This document shows positions 12,023 to 19,827 of a DNA stretch of 64,000 bases, piece after piece. Each line of letters begins with the position of its first letter. Position 1 is the stretch's first letter. Below the pieces are notes generated by a model that was given only the letters and a program-made list of their open reading frames with translations, made no database searches and was not told the origin of the DNA. This DNA is from Microbacteriaceae bacterium VKM Ac-2855 (GTDB lineage: Bacteria > Actinomycetota > Actinomycetes > Actinomycetales > Microbacteriaceae). The translations under genes and the position numbers were made by a program. The stretch lies in contig JABMLG010000005.1 of NCBI GenBank assembly GCA_013204985.1, positions 306,975 to 370,974 on the forward strand, read 5' to 3'.

Positions 12023-13873
12023 ATGACGTTCGCACCGACACGAACCGAGGACGCCGAACGACTGGGCCACGAGCTGGTCGAGGCGTGGGGCAGCTGGGGG
12101 CCGACGATGACGCCCGATGCGGGCCGCGTGGCCTTCATCAGCGACCGCGCGGGCACCCCGGAGGTCTGGGTGCAGGAGGTGGTCGCGAGCGGGCCGGTGC
12201 CCGAGGCGATGTGCATCCGCTTCACGGAGGACCCGGTGATCGAGGTCTCGTGGTCGGCGGACTCGGCGTGGCTGGCGTGCTTGGTCGCGACCGACGGCGG
12301 CGTGCGCACGCAGGTCTGGGTCGTGCGGCCCGACGGCACGGATGCGAAGCGGATCGCGGGCTCGCGCGATGCGCACGCGGAGCTCGGCCCCTGGACCCGC
12401 AGCGGGCACCATGTCACGGTCACGATCCCGTCGGCGGAGCCCGATCAGCCCACCCGCTCCTTCCTGATCGACCCCGCCACAGGTGAGCGGCAGAGCCTCG
12501 TCGAGGGCGACCTGATCTCGGTGCTGGACCTCTCGGTCGAGGAGCGGCTCGTCGTGTTGCGCGACGGCCAGCGCGGCCACCAGTACTGCGTGGTCGTCGA
12601 CCGGCTCACGGCCGAGAACCACCTGTTGCTGCCCGACTCCGGCACCGGCTCGACCGATGTCGCGATGCTGCGCCCGGCCCCGATCAACGACCACGAGAGT
12701 CCGCTCGTCGCCTACGTCGCGACCGATGTCGACCTGCCGCGACGCCAACTCGTCGCGATGCCGATCGGGATGAACGGCTGGCGCGGCCGGGTCCGCCGCC
12801 TCGCCGAGCGCCCCGACGCCGAGCTCGAGGGTCTCGACGCCGACGACGCCGGCGAGGTGCTGATGCTGGTGTGGAACGTCGCCGGGCAGAGCGAGCTCGA
12901 GCTGTTCGACACCATCACGAACCAGCGGATCCCGGTGGCCGGCCTGCCCGGTCTGGTCGCGACCACCCCGGTGCTGTCTCGCGACGGCAGCTCCGTCATC
13001 GTCGGCGTCGAGGGGCCGGAGCGACCGCGCGAGCTCTGGCGGCTGGACACGCACACGCACGAGTGGTCGCGGATCACGGCGGTGCCCGAGCTGCCCACGA
13101 CGCCGTTGGTGGTGCCGACGCTGGAGCGCTTCGAGGGCCGCGACGGCCTCCCGCTGACCGGTTGGCTCTACCCGGGTGCGGGCACCGAGCCCGGCCCGGC
13201 GATGCTGAGCCTGCACGGCGGGCCGGAGTCGCAGGAGCGGCCGACCTTCAGCCCGCAGCATCAGGCGATGGCCGCGGCCGGCATCACGGTATTCGCGCCG
13301 AACGTGCGCGGCTCCTCCGGATTCGGGCGCGACTTCGTGCACGCGGACGACGTCGAGCGCCGCTACGGCGCGTTCGACGACGTCCTCGCCGCGGCGGCCT
13401 ACCTCGTCGAGACCGGAGTCGCGGATGCGGATCGGATCGCGGTCACGGGCCGCTCCTACGGCGGTTACCTCACGCTCGCCTCGCTCGCGTTCTCGCCGGG
13501 CGTCTTCGCCGCGGGGGTCGACATCTGCGGCATGTCGCACCTGCTCACGTTCTATCGCGACACCGAGCCGTGGATCGCCTCCGCCGCCGTCACCAAGTAC
13601 GGGCATCCGGAGCATGATGCCGAGTTGCTCGAAGAGCTCTCGCCGCTCGGCCGCGCCTTCGCGATCGACGTGCCCCTTCTCGTGGTGCACGGCGAGCTCG
13701 ACACGAACGTGCCCATCGGCGAGGCGCACCAGATCGTCGCGGCCCTGCGCGATCTCGGCCGGCCGGTCGACTACCTCGAACTCGCGGGCGAAGGGCACGA
13801 GTACCGCCGGAAGGACACGAAGCAGCTGCTCGTCGGCACCCTGCTGAGTTTCCTCACGGACGCGCTGGCGTGA
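12023..13873 (+). CDS. S9-family (prolyl oligopeptidase) serine peptidase
   Basis: A cytoplasmic peptidase cleaving short peptides or releasing acylated N-terminal residues. The N-terminal ~370 residues look like a WD/beta-propeller gate (repeated DGT, DRAGTPEVWV). The C-terminal alpha/beta-hydrolase domain has nucleophile GRSYGGY (Ser ~477), Asp in HGELDTNVP (~558) and His in GEGHEY (~592). The start is ATG 12023 (MTFAPTRTEDAERLG); the frame stays open far upstream but that stretch is antisense to other genes. The stop overlaps the next gene by 4 nt. Confidence 0.93.
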   Translation: MTFAPTRTEDAERLGHELVEAWGSWGPTMTPDAGRVAFISDRAGTPEVWVQEVVASGPVPEAMCIRFTEDPVIEVSWSADSAWLACLVATDGGVRTQVWVVRPDGTDAKRIAGSRDAHAELGPWTRSGHHVTVTIPSAEPDQPTRSFLIDPATGERQSLVEGDLISVLDLSVEERLVVLRDGQRGHQYCVVVDRLTAENHLLLPDSGTGSTDVAMLRPAPINDHESPLVAYVATDVDLPRRQLVAMPIGMNGWRGRVRRLAERPDAELEGLDADDAGEVLMLVWNVAGQSELELFDTITNQRIPVAGLPGLVATTPVLSRDGSSVIVGVEGPERPRELWRLDTHTHEWSRITAVPELPTTPLVVPTLERFEGRDGLPLTGWLYPGAGTEPGPAMLSLHGGPESQERPTFSPQHQAMAAAGITVFAPNVRGSSGFGRDFVHADDVERRYGAFDDVLAAAAYLVETGVADADRIAVTGRSYGGYLTLASLAFSPGVFAAGVDICGMSHLLTFYRDTEPWIASAAVTKYGHPEHDAELLEELSPLGRAFAIDVPLLVVHGELDTNVPIGEAHQIVAALRDLGRPVDYLELAGEGHEYRRKDTKQLLVGTLLSFLTDALA

Positions 13874-14370
13874 GGCGCGCCGTCGGCTGGAGCATCGTCG
13901 CCGCCGTCACCGCCGTCGTGGTGGGCGGCGCGATTCTGCTCACCGGCTGGGACCAGCGGCAGGCCGGTCCGGCCGTCGCCGGCTTCCTCGCCGATCCCGA
14001 TCCGCTCGCCGAGGCCACCGTGGTCAGCGGCAGCGCGCTGGGCACGAGCCTCTGGCAGCAGAGCCAGACGGTGCTAGCCCTGCCGACGGGAGCGGCGGAT
14101 GCGCTGACGACCGCGGATCCGCTGTTCGCCGTCTGCGACGGCGCGTCCTCCTGCGCCGACGGCTGGGGCCCGGCCGAGGCCATCGAGACAACGACCTCGT
14201 TCCCCCTGACCGCCGTGCCGCTGCTGGAGTCGCTGGGTGAGGATCCGTTGAGCTGGTCGTGCACCGGCCGCACGGTGGCGGAGGCGGGGAAGTCGCCGTG
14301 GGCGGAGGCCGACATCGTCTGCCTCGACACGGCTGGCACGCGGCTGCTGTTCGGGCGCTCGCGAACCTAG
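13870..14370 (+). CDS. Small membrane-anchored protein of unknown function
   Basis: A 166-residue protein starting at a GTG that overlaps the S9 peptidase stop (GTGA), so the two are translationally coupled. A single N-terminal hydrophobic segment (VGWSIVAAVTAVVVGGAILL) predicts a signal anchor with the rest outside. The exported part has four cysteines (CDGASSC, WSCTG, VCLDT) that could form disulfides. No family recognised. Confidence 0.75.
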   Translation: MRRAVGWSIVAAVTAVVVGGAILLTGWDQRQAGPAVAGFLADPDPLAEATVVSGSALGTSLWQQSQTVLALPTGAADALTTADPLFAVCDGASSCADGWGPAEAIETTTSFPLTAVPLLESLGEDPLSWSCTGRTVAEAGKSPWAEADIVCLDTAGTRLLFGRSRT

Positions 14371-14409
14371 GGTCGGGCAGGCGCGGGCAGGCGGGCAGCC
14401 GCGAGCGGG

Positions 14410-14673
14410 CTACGGGGCGTTCTGCTCGAACTCGCCCGCCATCGACCCGTGCAACGGATGCGCGGGGTCGTCTCCGACGCCGAAGCTCGGTACCTGGTCG
14501 ACCGTCTCCTCCACGACGGCCTGCTCCGACTCCACCGTCTGCAGGGTGTCGTCGAGCAGCTCGGCGGCGACCACGCTCGAGAGGCCGCTGCGCTCGCCGG
14601 GGCCGGGATCACTGACCGCGGCCTCCGCACCGATTCGGCCGGTCACGGCGTTCGCTTCGAGGGAGCTGGGCAT
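14410..14673 (-). CDS. Small acidic conserved protein of unknown function
   Basis: An 87-residue protein, strongly acidic (VESEQAVVEETVDQVPSFGVGDD) and with no hydrophobic helix. GAAAGGAC lies 7 nt before ATG 14673, which separates the true start from a long spurious upstream frame. It follows the GH13 gene on the same strand after a 77-bp gap. I do not recognise a domain. Confidence 0.7.
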   Translation of the reverse strand: MPSSLEANAVTGRIGAEAAVSDPGPGERSGLSSVVAAELLDDTLQTVESEQAVVEETVDQVPSFGVGDDPAHPLHGSMAGEFEQNAP

Positions 14674-14750
14674 TGTGCCGTCCTTTCGTGCCGTATCCGT
14701 GGATGTGAGTTGAGAATAGCCCTGCGCCCGCTGCAGCACCGCCGCACTGG

Positions 14751-16016
14751 TCAGACGTGCATCGACCAGCTGTGCGGCGCGACCGGACGTGCATCGAGTT
14801 CGACTGTCGCATCCGACAGATTCAGCGCCAGCACGGCTCGCTCTCCGGAGGGGCCCGTGGCCACGAACAGCACGCTCTCGTTCGTGAGCTGTTCGCTGCG
14901 CACCTGGGCGTTCGCCAGCCAGGGGTGCTGGCGGCGGAACGCGATGGCCTCCTGGTGTGCACGAAAGAGATCGTTCCGCGGCAACGGCTCGTCGGGGAAG
15001 GTCGGGCGGATCGCGTCGTCGCCTCCGGCGCGTTCCTCTTTCACGGCGCGCATGCCGCGCTCGTCGCCCGAGTAGATGCTCGGTGTGCCGGCGATGAACA
15101 TCAGAACGGCGACGGCGTGGCCGTGGTGACGCTCGTCGTCGATCGCGGAGGCGAACCGCGTGACGTCGTGGTTGCCGATGAACGTCATCGGCAGGAACAC
15201 CGACGCGAACTCGTTGTGCCGGTGCAGCGACCAATCCAGCTCGTACCAGTTGCCCTCCTGCACCGCGCTGCGGATCGCCTTCCACACCTCGTACTGGGTC
15301 ACCGAGTCCAGACCAGACGCCTCCACGTAGGCGGCGTAGTCGCCGTGGATCACTTCGCCCACGAACCATGCGGCGGGGAACCGTTCGCGCAGCGGTTCGA
15401 TCGTCGCGCGCCAGAACGCCGGCGGTACCGCGTAGGCGGCGTCGAGGCGCCAGCCATCGATACCGCGCTCGAGCCAGTACGCCATCGCCTCCTGCACGGC
15501 CGCCACGACATCCGGATTCTCGTGGTTCAGCACCACGAGCGCGTCGTGGCCCTCGAACACGTCGACCTGCAGCCCGTCGACGGTGTGCGCATCCGGTCCG
15601 CTCGCGAACCGCGCCGCGGCGGCCGAGCCCGGCCCGGCCGCCACAGCCTCCCGCCACCACGGATGCGCGCGGCCGACATGGTTGAAGACGCCGTCGAGCA
15701 GCACGCGGATGCCGCGCTCGCGGCTGGCGCGGATCAGCGCGACGAGGTCGGCCTCATCGCCGAGGCGCGGGTCGACGCGGAGGTAGTCGATGGTGTCGTA
15801 GCCGTGGGTCTCGGAGTCGAACACCGGCGCCAGGAGCAGCCCGTTCGCGCCGAGAGCGAGCAGATCGTCGAGCCAGCCCAGCAACTGCGGCAGCCGGTGC
15901 ACGGTGGCGCCATGCGGGTTGCGGGTCGTGTCGGCGCCCGTGAAACCGAGCGGATAGACGTGCCACCAGATAGCGGTCTCGGCCCAGCCGTTCTCGGCGG
16001 CGGCTCGTGCGTGCAT
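14751..16016 (-). CDS. GH13 alpha-amylase-family glycosidase
   Basis: Retaining alpha-glucan-active enzyme, about 421 residues. The barrel motifs are complete: DGVFNHVG (region I), GWRLDAAYAV with nucleophile Asp ~190 (II), WFVGEVIHGD with acid/base Glu ~219 (III), and FIGNHDVTRF with Asp ~284 (IV). A short C-terminal beta domain ends the protein. There is no signal peptide, so it is likely cytoplasmic, acting on maltodextrin, glycogen or trehalose-type substrates. ATG 16016 follows GAGGGAGAA. It lies 50 bp after the YidC paralogue on the same strand, so the genes may be co-transcribed although no functional link is evident. Confidence 0.92.
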   Translation of the reverse strand: MHARAAAENGWAETAIWWHVYPLGFTGADTTRNPHGATVHRLPQLLGWLDDLLALGANGLLLAPVFDSETHGYDTIDYLRVDPRLGDEADLVALIRASRERGIRVLLDGVFNHVGRAHPWWREAVAAGPGSAAAARFASGPDAHTVDGLQVDVFEGHDALVVLNHENPDVVAAVQEAMAYWLERGIDGWRLDAAYAVPPAFWRATIEPLRERFPAAWFVGEVIHGDYAAYVEASGLDSVTQYEVWKAIRSAVQEGNWYELDWSLHRHNEFASVFLPMTFIGNHDVTRFASAIDDERHHGHAVAVLMFIAGTPSIYSGDERGMRAVKEERAGGDDAIRPTFPDEPLPRNDLFRAHQEAIAFRRQHPWLANAQVRSEQLTNESVLFVATGPSGERAVLALNLSDATVELDARPVAPHSWSMHV

Positions 16017-16066
16017 GGTTCTCCCTCGAGCGACAGCGGAACGTCGCCGCATCGATGCTGGCACAG

Positions 16067-16771
16067 TCACGCCGGGAGGACCCGGTGCAGCACCTCGCGC
16101 TCGGCGAGGGTCCACGCGGTCGTCACCAACAGGTAGAGTGCGGCCGCGAGGGGCACGAACGCGGCGACGATGACAGTGGTCAGCGGCAGCCAGCTGAGCG
16201 CGCGGGCCAGCGGAACCACCGGCTCCGAGCTCAGGGTGAGCCCACGCCACCGCGACAGCAGCACGATGGCGAGGATCAGGCCGAGCACGATCGCGCCGAC
16301 GACGCCGCCGGTCGCGAACTGCGCGGCGATGCTCGAGCCGAGCGCGGCCGAGAAGAGGGTGTGCGCGAGCAGCGCGTTCGCGTGTCCGTTGATCCGCGTC
16401 TGCAGGAACAGGCCGTAGACCAGCGAGATCACGGGCGCCTGAAGCAGCATCGGGCCGATTCCGGCGAGCGGCGACACGTTCTCGGCGGCGTAGAGCGCGA
16501 GCGTCTCGCGTTGCAGGCGCTGCGGATCCTTCGCGTGTCGGCGGCGCAACTCGGCGAGCTTCGGGGCGAGCCGCATCCGCGCGAGTTGGGCGCGCCGCTG
16601 CGAGACGCCGACCGGGATCAGCAGGGCGCGGATGATCAGGGTCAGCACCACGATCGCCGCGGCGGACCCCTGCGCACCGGCGACCGGTGCGAGCAGGGTG
16701 GAGAGGGAGTGCAGCACGGCGTAGGCGCCGTCCAAGGCGGCCGCGACCGGGCCGAAGGCGTAGATGTTCAT
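16067..16771 (-). CDS. Short YidC/Oxa1-family membrane insertase paralogue
   Basis: A 234-residue polytopic membrane protein of the YidC/Oxa1/Alb3 family, which inserts and folds membrane proteins. The core is recognisable: VVLTLIIRALLIPVGVSQRR with an intramembrane Arg, a basic cytoplasmic loop (KLAELRRRHAKDPQRLQRE), and three further helices. It lacks the large N-terminal region and long C-terminal tail of the housekeeping YidC, and is not in the rpmH-rnpA context. It is probably an accessory insertase. Start ATG 16771 has GAGGAGC upstream. DUF6412 precedes it by 61 bp. Confidence 0.88.
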   Translation of the reverse strand: MNIYAFGPVAAALDGAYAVLHSLSTLLAPVAGAQGSAAAIVVLTLIIRALLIPVGVSQRRAQLARMRLAPKLAELRRRHAKDPQRLQRETLALYAAENVSPLAGIGPMLLQAPVISLVYGLFLQTRINGHANALLAHTLFSAALGSSIAAQFATGGVVGAIVLGLILAIVLLSRWRGLTLSSEPVVPLARALSWLPLTTVIVAAFVPLAAALYLLVTTAWTLAEREVLHRVLPA

Positions 16772-16832
16772 TGCAGAGTGCTCCTCGAGCGCGAAGGGAT
16801 AGGGTCCGTCTTCGCCGCGACCGAGGGATGAC

Positions 16833-17117
16833 TCAGCGCGACGAGCGGATCCGTCCCGGTGCTCGGGGTGCGGGGCGACCGGGCGCATCCGGGCGACTCT
16901 GCGTGACGACGACCGGCAACTCGACGTGCTCCAGCGGCGGATGCGGCGCGACGGTCGTCCCGGCGACGACGAGCAGGCGCTCGCGAACCTGCGCGGACGC
17001 GGCCAGCGCGGCCCCCGCGGCGGCGACCGCAGCGAGGAGGGCGATCGGATCCACGGAGCCGGTGCCGAGGAGCACGAGGACGACGAAGCCGAGGGCGTGC
17101 GGAAGAGCGGTGCGCAT
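16833..17117 (-). CDS. DUF6412-like small membrane protein
   Basis: A 94-residue protein with two hydrophobic helices (ALPHALGFVVLVLLGTG, ALLAAVAAAGAALAASA) and a proline/arginine-rich tail. It starts at ATG 17117 behind GGGGAGGTC. I recall such proteins beside short YidC paralogues in actinobacteria, which is the arrangement here. A role as partner or substrate of the insertase is inference. Confidence 0.75.
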   Translation of the reverse strand: MRTALPHALGFVVLVLLGTGSVDPIALLAAVAAAGAALAASAQVRERLLVVAGTTVAPHPPLEHVELPVVVTQSRPDAPGRPAPRAPGRIRSSR

Positions 17118-17184
17118 CGCGACCTCCCCTCGGTGTGCCGCCAGCCTACGGCGCTCGCACCGAGGGGGTCCAGCCGTCGGGTCG

Positions 17185-18135
17185 ATGAGCGGCCGGGCGC
17201 GCACGGAGCGTACGCTCGGGCAGGTGACCGTCGTCCTCGCGTTCGTCGCCAACATCCTCGTCGCGATCGCGAAATCGGTCGCCGCCGCCCTCACCGGCTC
17301 GGCCTCGCTGCTCGCCGAAGCCGCGCACTCGTGGGCGGATGCGGGCAACGAGATCTTCCTGCTCATCGCCGATCGTGCGCCGACCCGCCGCCGCGACGGC
17401 GCGCATCCGATGGGCTACGGCCGCGATGCCTACATCTGGTCGCTCTTCGCGGCGGTCGGGGTGTTCACCGCCGGCGCCGTGGTCTCGGTCATGCACGGTG
17501 TGCAGAGCCTCTTCGAGGAGGAGTCGGACACCGACTACACGATCGGCTACGTCGTGCTCGCCGTGTCGTTCGTGCTCGAAGGCGCCTCGCTGACGCAGTC
17601 GCTGCTGCAGGTGCGCCGCGACGCGAAGCGGTACCGCCGCGAGCCGTTGGACTACGTCGTGAACAGCTCGAACACGACGCTGCGGGCGGTCGTCGCCGAG
17701 GACTCGGCCGCGCTGATCGGGCTCGTGCTCGCGTTCCTGGGAATCCTGCTGCACCAGCTCACCGGCCAGCCGGTGTGGGATGCACTCGGCTCGATCGCGA
17801 TCGGTGTGCTGCTCGGCGGGGTCGCGCTGGTTCTGATCAACCGCAACCGCCGATTCCTGCTCGGCGCCGAGCCTCCGGCCGGCGTGCGTGACGCCGTGGG
17901 TCGGCGGTTGCTCGAGCGGGCGGAGGTCACGCGGGTGACGTACCTGCGGCTCGAATTCGTCGGGCCGGCGCAACTCTTCCTGGTGGCGGCCGTGGATCTC
18001 CTCGGCGATCCTGCGGAGTCGCAGGTCGCCGAGGAGCTTCGAACACTGTCGGCGGCGGTAGAGGAGAGCGAACTCATCGTCACCGCCATCTTCACGCCCT
18101 CAATGCCCGGCGACGAGAGCCTCGTCTTCGGTTGA
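17185..18135 (+). CDS. Cation diffusion facilitator (CDF) transporter
   Basis: A 316-residue CDF-family efflux protein for divalent metals such as Zn, Mn, Fe or Co, exchanging with protons. Six hydrophobic helices are visible. Helix 2 ends with HSWADAGNE, containing the HxxxD metal-site residues, and helix 5 contains AEDSAALIGLVLAF. The C-terminal cytoplasmic domain holds a degenerate ferredoxin-like fold. The start at ATG 17185 is preferred for the ERTLGQ N-terminus; GTG 17224 is possible. It is divergent from DUF6412. Confidence 0.9.
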   Translation: MSGRARTERTLGQVTVVLAFVANILVAIAKSVAAALTGSASLLAEAAHSWADAGNEIFLLIADRAPTRRRDGAHPMGYGRDAYIWSLFAAVGVFTAGAVVSVMHGVQSLFEEESDTDYTIGYVVLAVSFVLEGASLTQSLLQVRRDAKRYRREPLDYVVNSSNTTLRAVVAEDSAALIGLVLAFLGILLHQLTGQPVWDALGSIAIGVLLGGVALVLINRNRRFLLGAEPPAGVRDAVGRRLLERAEVTRVTYLRLEFVGPAQLFLVAAVDLLGDPAESQVAEELRTLSAAVEESELIVTAIFTPSMPGDESLVFG

Positions 18136-18144
18136 CGGGCCGGC

Positions 18145-18654
18145 TCAGACGGCCGAGCAGAGGATCAGAGTCGAGCTGACGCTGCCGGCCGCCTTGCCGC
18201 CCGTGGAGACATAGTCTTCGGGGAGGGTGGCGGTCGCGGTGAGCGTGAAGGCCACCGAGATCGACAGCGTGGTGCGGAACGCGAGGGTCGCCCCTGCCGC
18301 CAACGGCGCGGTCAGGGTGATCAGGCGAGAGGTGCCGGAAAGGACCGTCACCTGCGCGAGACCGCCGGTCACCGCGAAGACGCCGATGTTCGCGACGCCG
18401 GAACCGACGATGAGGATCGACGTACCGATGGGCAGGTCCGTCGTGGGGCCGGCGGTGAGCAGGAAGCCGGGGCCGATCACGCCCAGGATGCCGCAGGTGC
18501 CGTCGAGGTGGTACGCGCCGACATCGATCGTGGACGGCGACGCGGCCGCGAGCGGAGCCGCGACGGCGGCGGCGATGGCGGGAACGCTCCAGAGCGCACC
18601 CGTGGCGACGGCGCGGCGACTGGGAGCGGCGGCCGGGGTGATGTTTTCGGTCAT
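18145..18654 (-). CDS. Exported protein with Tat-like WSVPAIA signal sequence
   Basis: A 169-residue secreted protein of unknown function. The N-terminus has SRRAVATGALWSVPAIAAAV, a hydrophobic stretch and a cleavage-like APLAAAS. The same RR...WSVPAIA...APLAAAS layout occurs in the surface protein at 42125-43207. The mature part is rich in Gly, Thr, Ser and Leu in beta-strand-like segments with two cysteines, suggesting a small beta-sandwich surface protein. Its 3' end is only 9 bp from the stop of the convergent CDF gene. Confidence 0.75.
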   Translation of the reverse strand: MTENITPAAAPSRRAVATGALWSVPAIAAAVAAPLAAASPSTIDVGAYHLDGTCGILGVIGPGFLLTAGPTTDLPIGTSILIVGSGVANIGVFAVTGGLAQVTVLSGTSRLITLTAPLAAGATLAFRTTLSISVAFTLTATATLPEDYVSTGGKAAGSVSSTLILCSAV

Positions 18655-19181
18655 AAGGGGGTCCTCTCGGCAGGATGCGGGCGACGAGCGTGAGGGCCTC
18701 GTCGCTGACAGTCCACCCGCTGGAGCGAAACGGGCACAAGCGGATGCGGACGCCGCGAAGGATCGTCAGGTTCCGCTCCTCCGCCCCGCCAGGGTCCCTC
18801 GGGGGACAGGACGATTCCTCCGGCCTCGACGGCCGGTCGTAATGGGGGACACGGCGGCTGCGCGAGCACCGAGAGACTCACTCGGACGGGGGTGGATGCC
18901 TCGCCGCCGTCCGCGTTCAGAAGGTCCGATCCGGACCGGGAAACCGAGATGCGCTCACCGCCAAACGACCGATAACGGTGCGGCGACCGCCTCGAGCCGG
19001 TGAAACAGCGCCGAATCCGCGGAAAACCGGGCATCCGAAGCCCGAAAATCCCAGAAACCGCGACACGGGCTGATAAGTTACCGACCGTCCAGGCCACCGC
19101 GGGTCATCGATCCGAGGCGGCAGGCGAACCACAAACCACCAGCTGTTCACAACAGCACGAATGTCCTGGGAGGACACTTCA
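18655..19181. other. Intergenic region upstream of the HU gene
   Basis: About 527 bp without a convincing gene. It must hold the promoters of the exported protein (minus) and of the HU gene (plus). The stretch before HU is richer in A/T (ACCACAAACCACCAGCTG), but no clear -35/-10 pair was identified. Long open frames on both strands are GC artefacts. Confidence 0.4.
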
Positions 19182-19469
19182 ATGGCTGACAAGTCGCTCA
19201 ACCGCACCGAGCTCGTCGCTGCAATCGCTGCCGAGACCGGACAGAGCCAGACCGCTGTGAACGGCGTTCTCGACTCGCTCTTCTCGACCCTCGCCGAGTC
19301 CGTCTCGAAGGACGTCAAGGTCACGATCCCGGGCTGGATCGCCGTCGAGCGCACCTCGCGTGCCGCCCGCACCGGTCGCAACCCGCAGACGGGCGAGACC
19401 ATCGAGATCCCCGCCGGACACTCGGTGAAGGTTTCCGCCGGCACCAAGCTCAAGGCCGCCGCCAAGTAG
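19182..19469 (+). CDS. hup: HU-family nucleoid protein
   Basis: A 95-residue DNA-bending protein of the HU/IHF family. It starts MADKSLNRTELVAAIA and has the beta-arm region with the proline intercalation motif (RTGRNPQTGETIEIPAG). It lacks the long Lys/Ala-rich C-terminal tail of mycobacterial HupB. ATG 19182 has GGGAGGAC at a good distance, so the in-frame ATG at 19161 is not used. It is a single gene ending in a clear terminator. Confidence 0.96.
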   Translation: MADKSLNRTELVAAIAAETGQSQTAVNGVLDSLFSTLAESVSKDVKVTIPGWIAVERTSRAARTGRNPQTGETIEIPAGHSVKVSAGTKLKAAAK

Positions 19470-19635
19470 TCGAGCCTCAGGCACGCGACTCGCGGCGTTG
19501 TCGTCGGTCGTAATGACTCCGTCATTGCTCCCTCCTCCGCCTTGCGATTCACGCACCTGAGACACGACTACACGCCTAGCCGGGGTTTCGTGACTTCGTC
19601 ACGGGTGGCTCCGCCGCGGGGCGTGTGGTGATCGT

Positions 19636-19668
19636 GAAGGCCCTGAACCTCTGGTTCGGGGCCTTTTG
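19636..19668 (+). terminator. Intrinsic terminator of the HU gene
   Basis: AAGGCCCTGAACC-TCT-GGTTCGGGGCCTTTT forms a strong stem ending in a T-run. Two smaller hairpins precede it (AATGAC-tcc-GTCATT at 19512-19526 and GTGAC-ttc-GTCAC at 19590-19602). Confidence 0.85.
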
Positions 19669-19682
19669 CGTGGGTGAACCCG

Positions 19683-19748
19683 CCGCGCTGTCGTTTTCGC
19701 CGCGCGCGGGTGTTCTGCCTGCAGCGCGCGGCGAAAACGACAGCGCGG
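19683..19748. repeat. Perfect 25-bp inverted repeat
   Basis: CCGCGCTGTCGTTTTCGCCG... at 19683-19707 is exactly inverted at 19724-19748 with a 16-nt loop. It lies between the HU terminator and the CopD-CtaG gene. Length and perfection suggest a REP-like dispersed palindrome or an RNA hairpin. Confidence 0.75.
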
Positions 19749-19827
19749 GCGGCGGGGCGGGCCCGCAGGTGATGGTGAGCCGGCGGCTCAGGGCGCGCAT
19801 CGAGGCGCGACAACTTAGGCTTGTGCG

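Noticed and set aside
14674..15660. N-terminal extension of the small acidic protein at 14410-14673
   Set aside because: It is a shadow frame of the GH13 gene; a good RBS marks ATG 14673.
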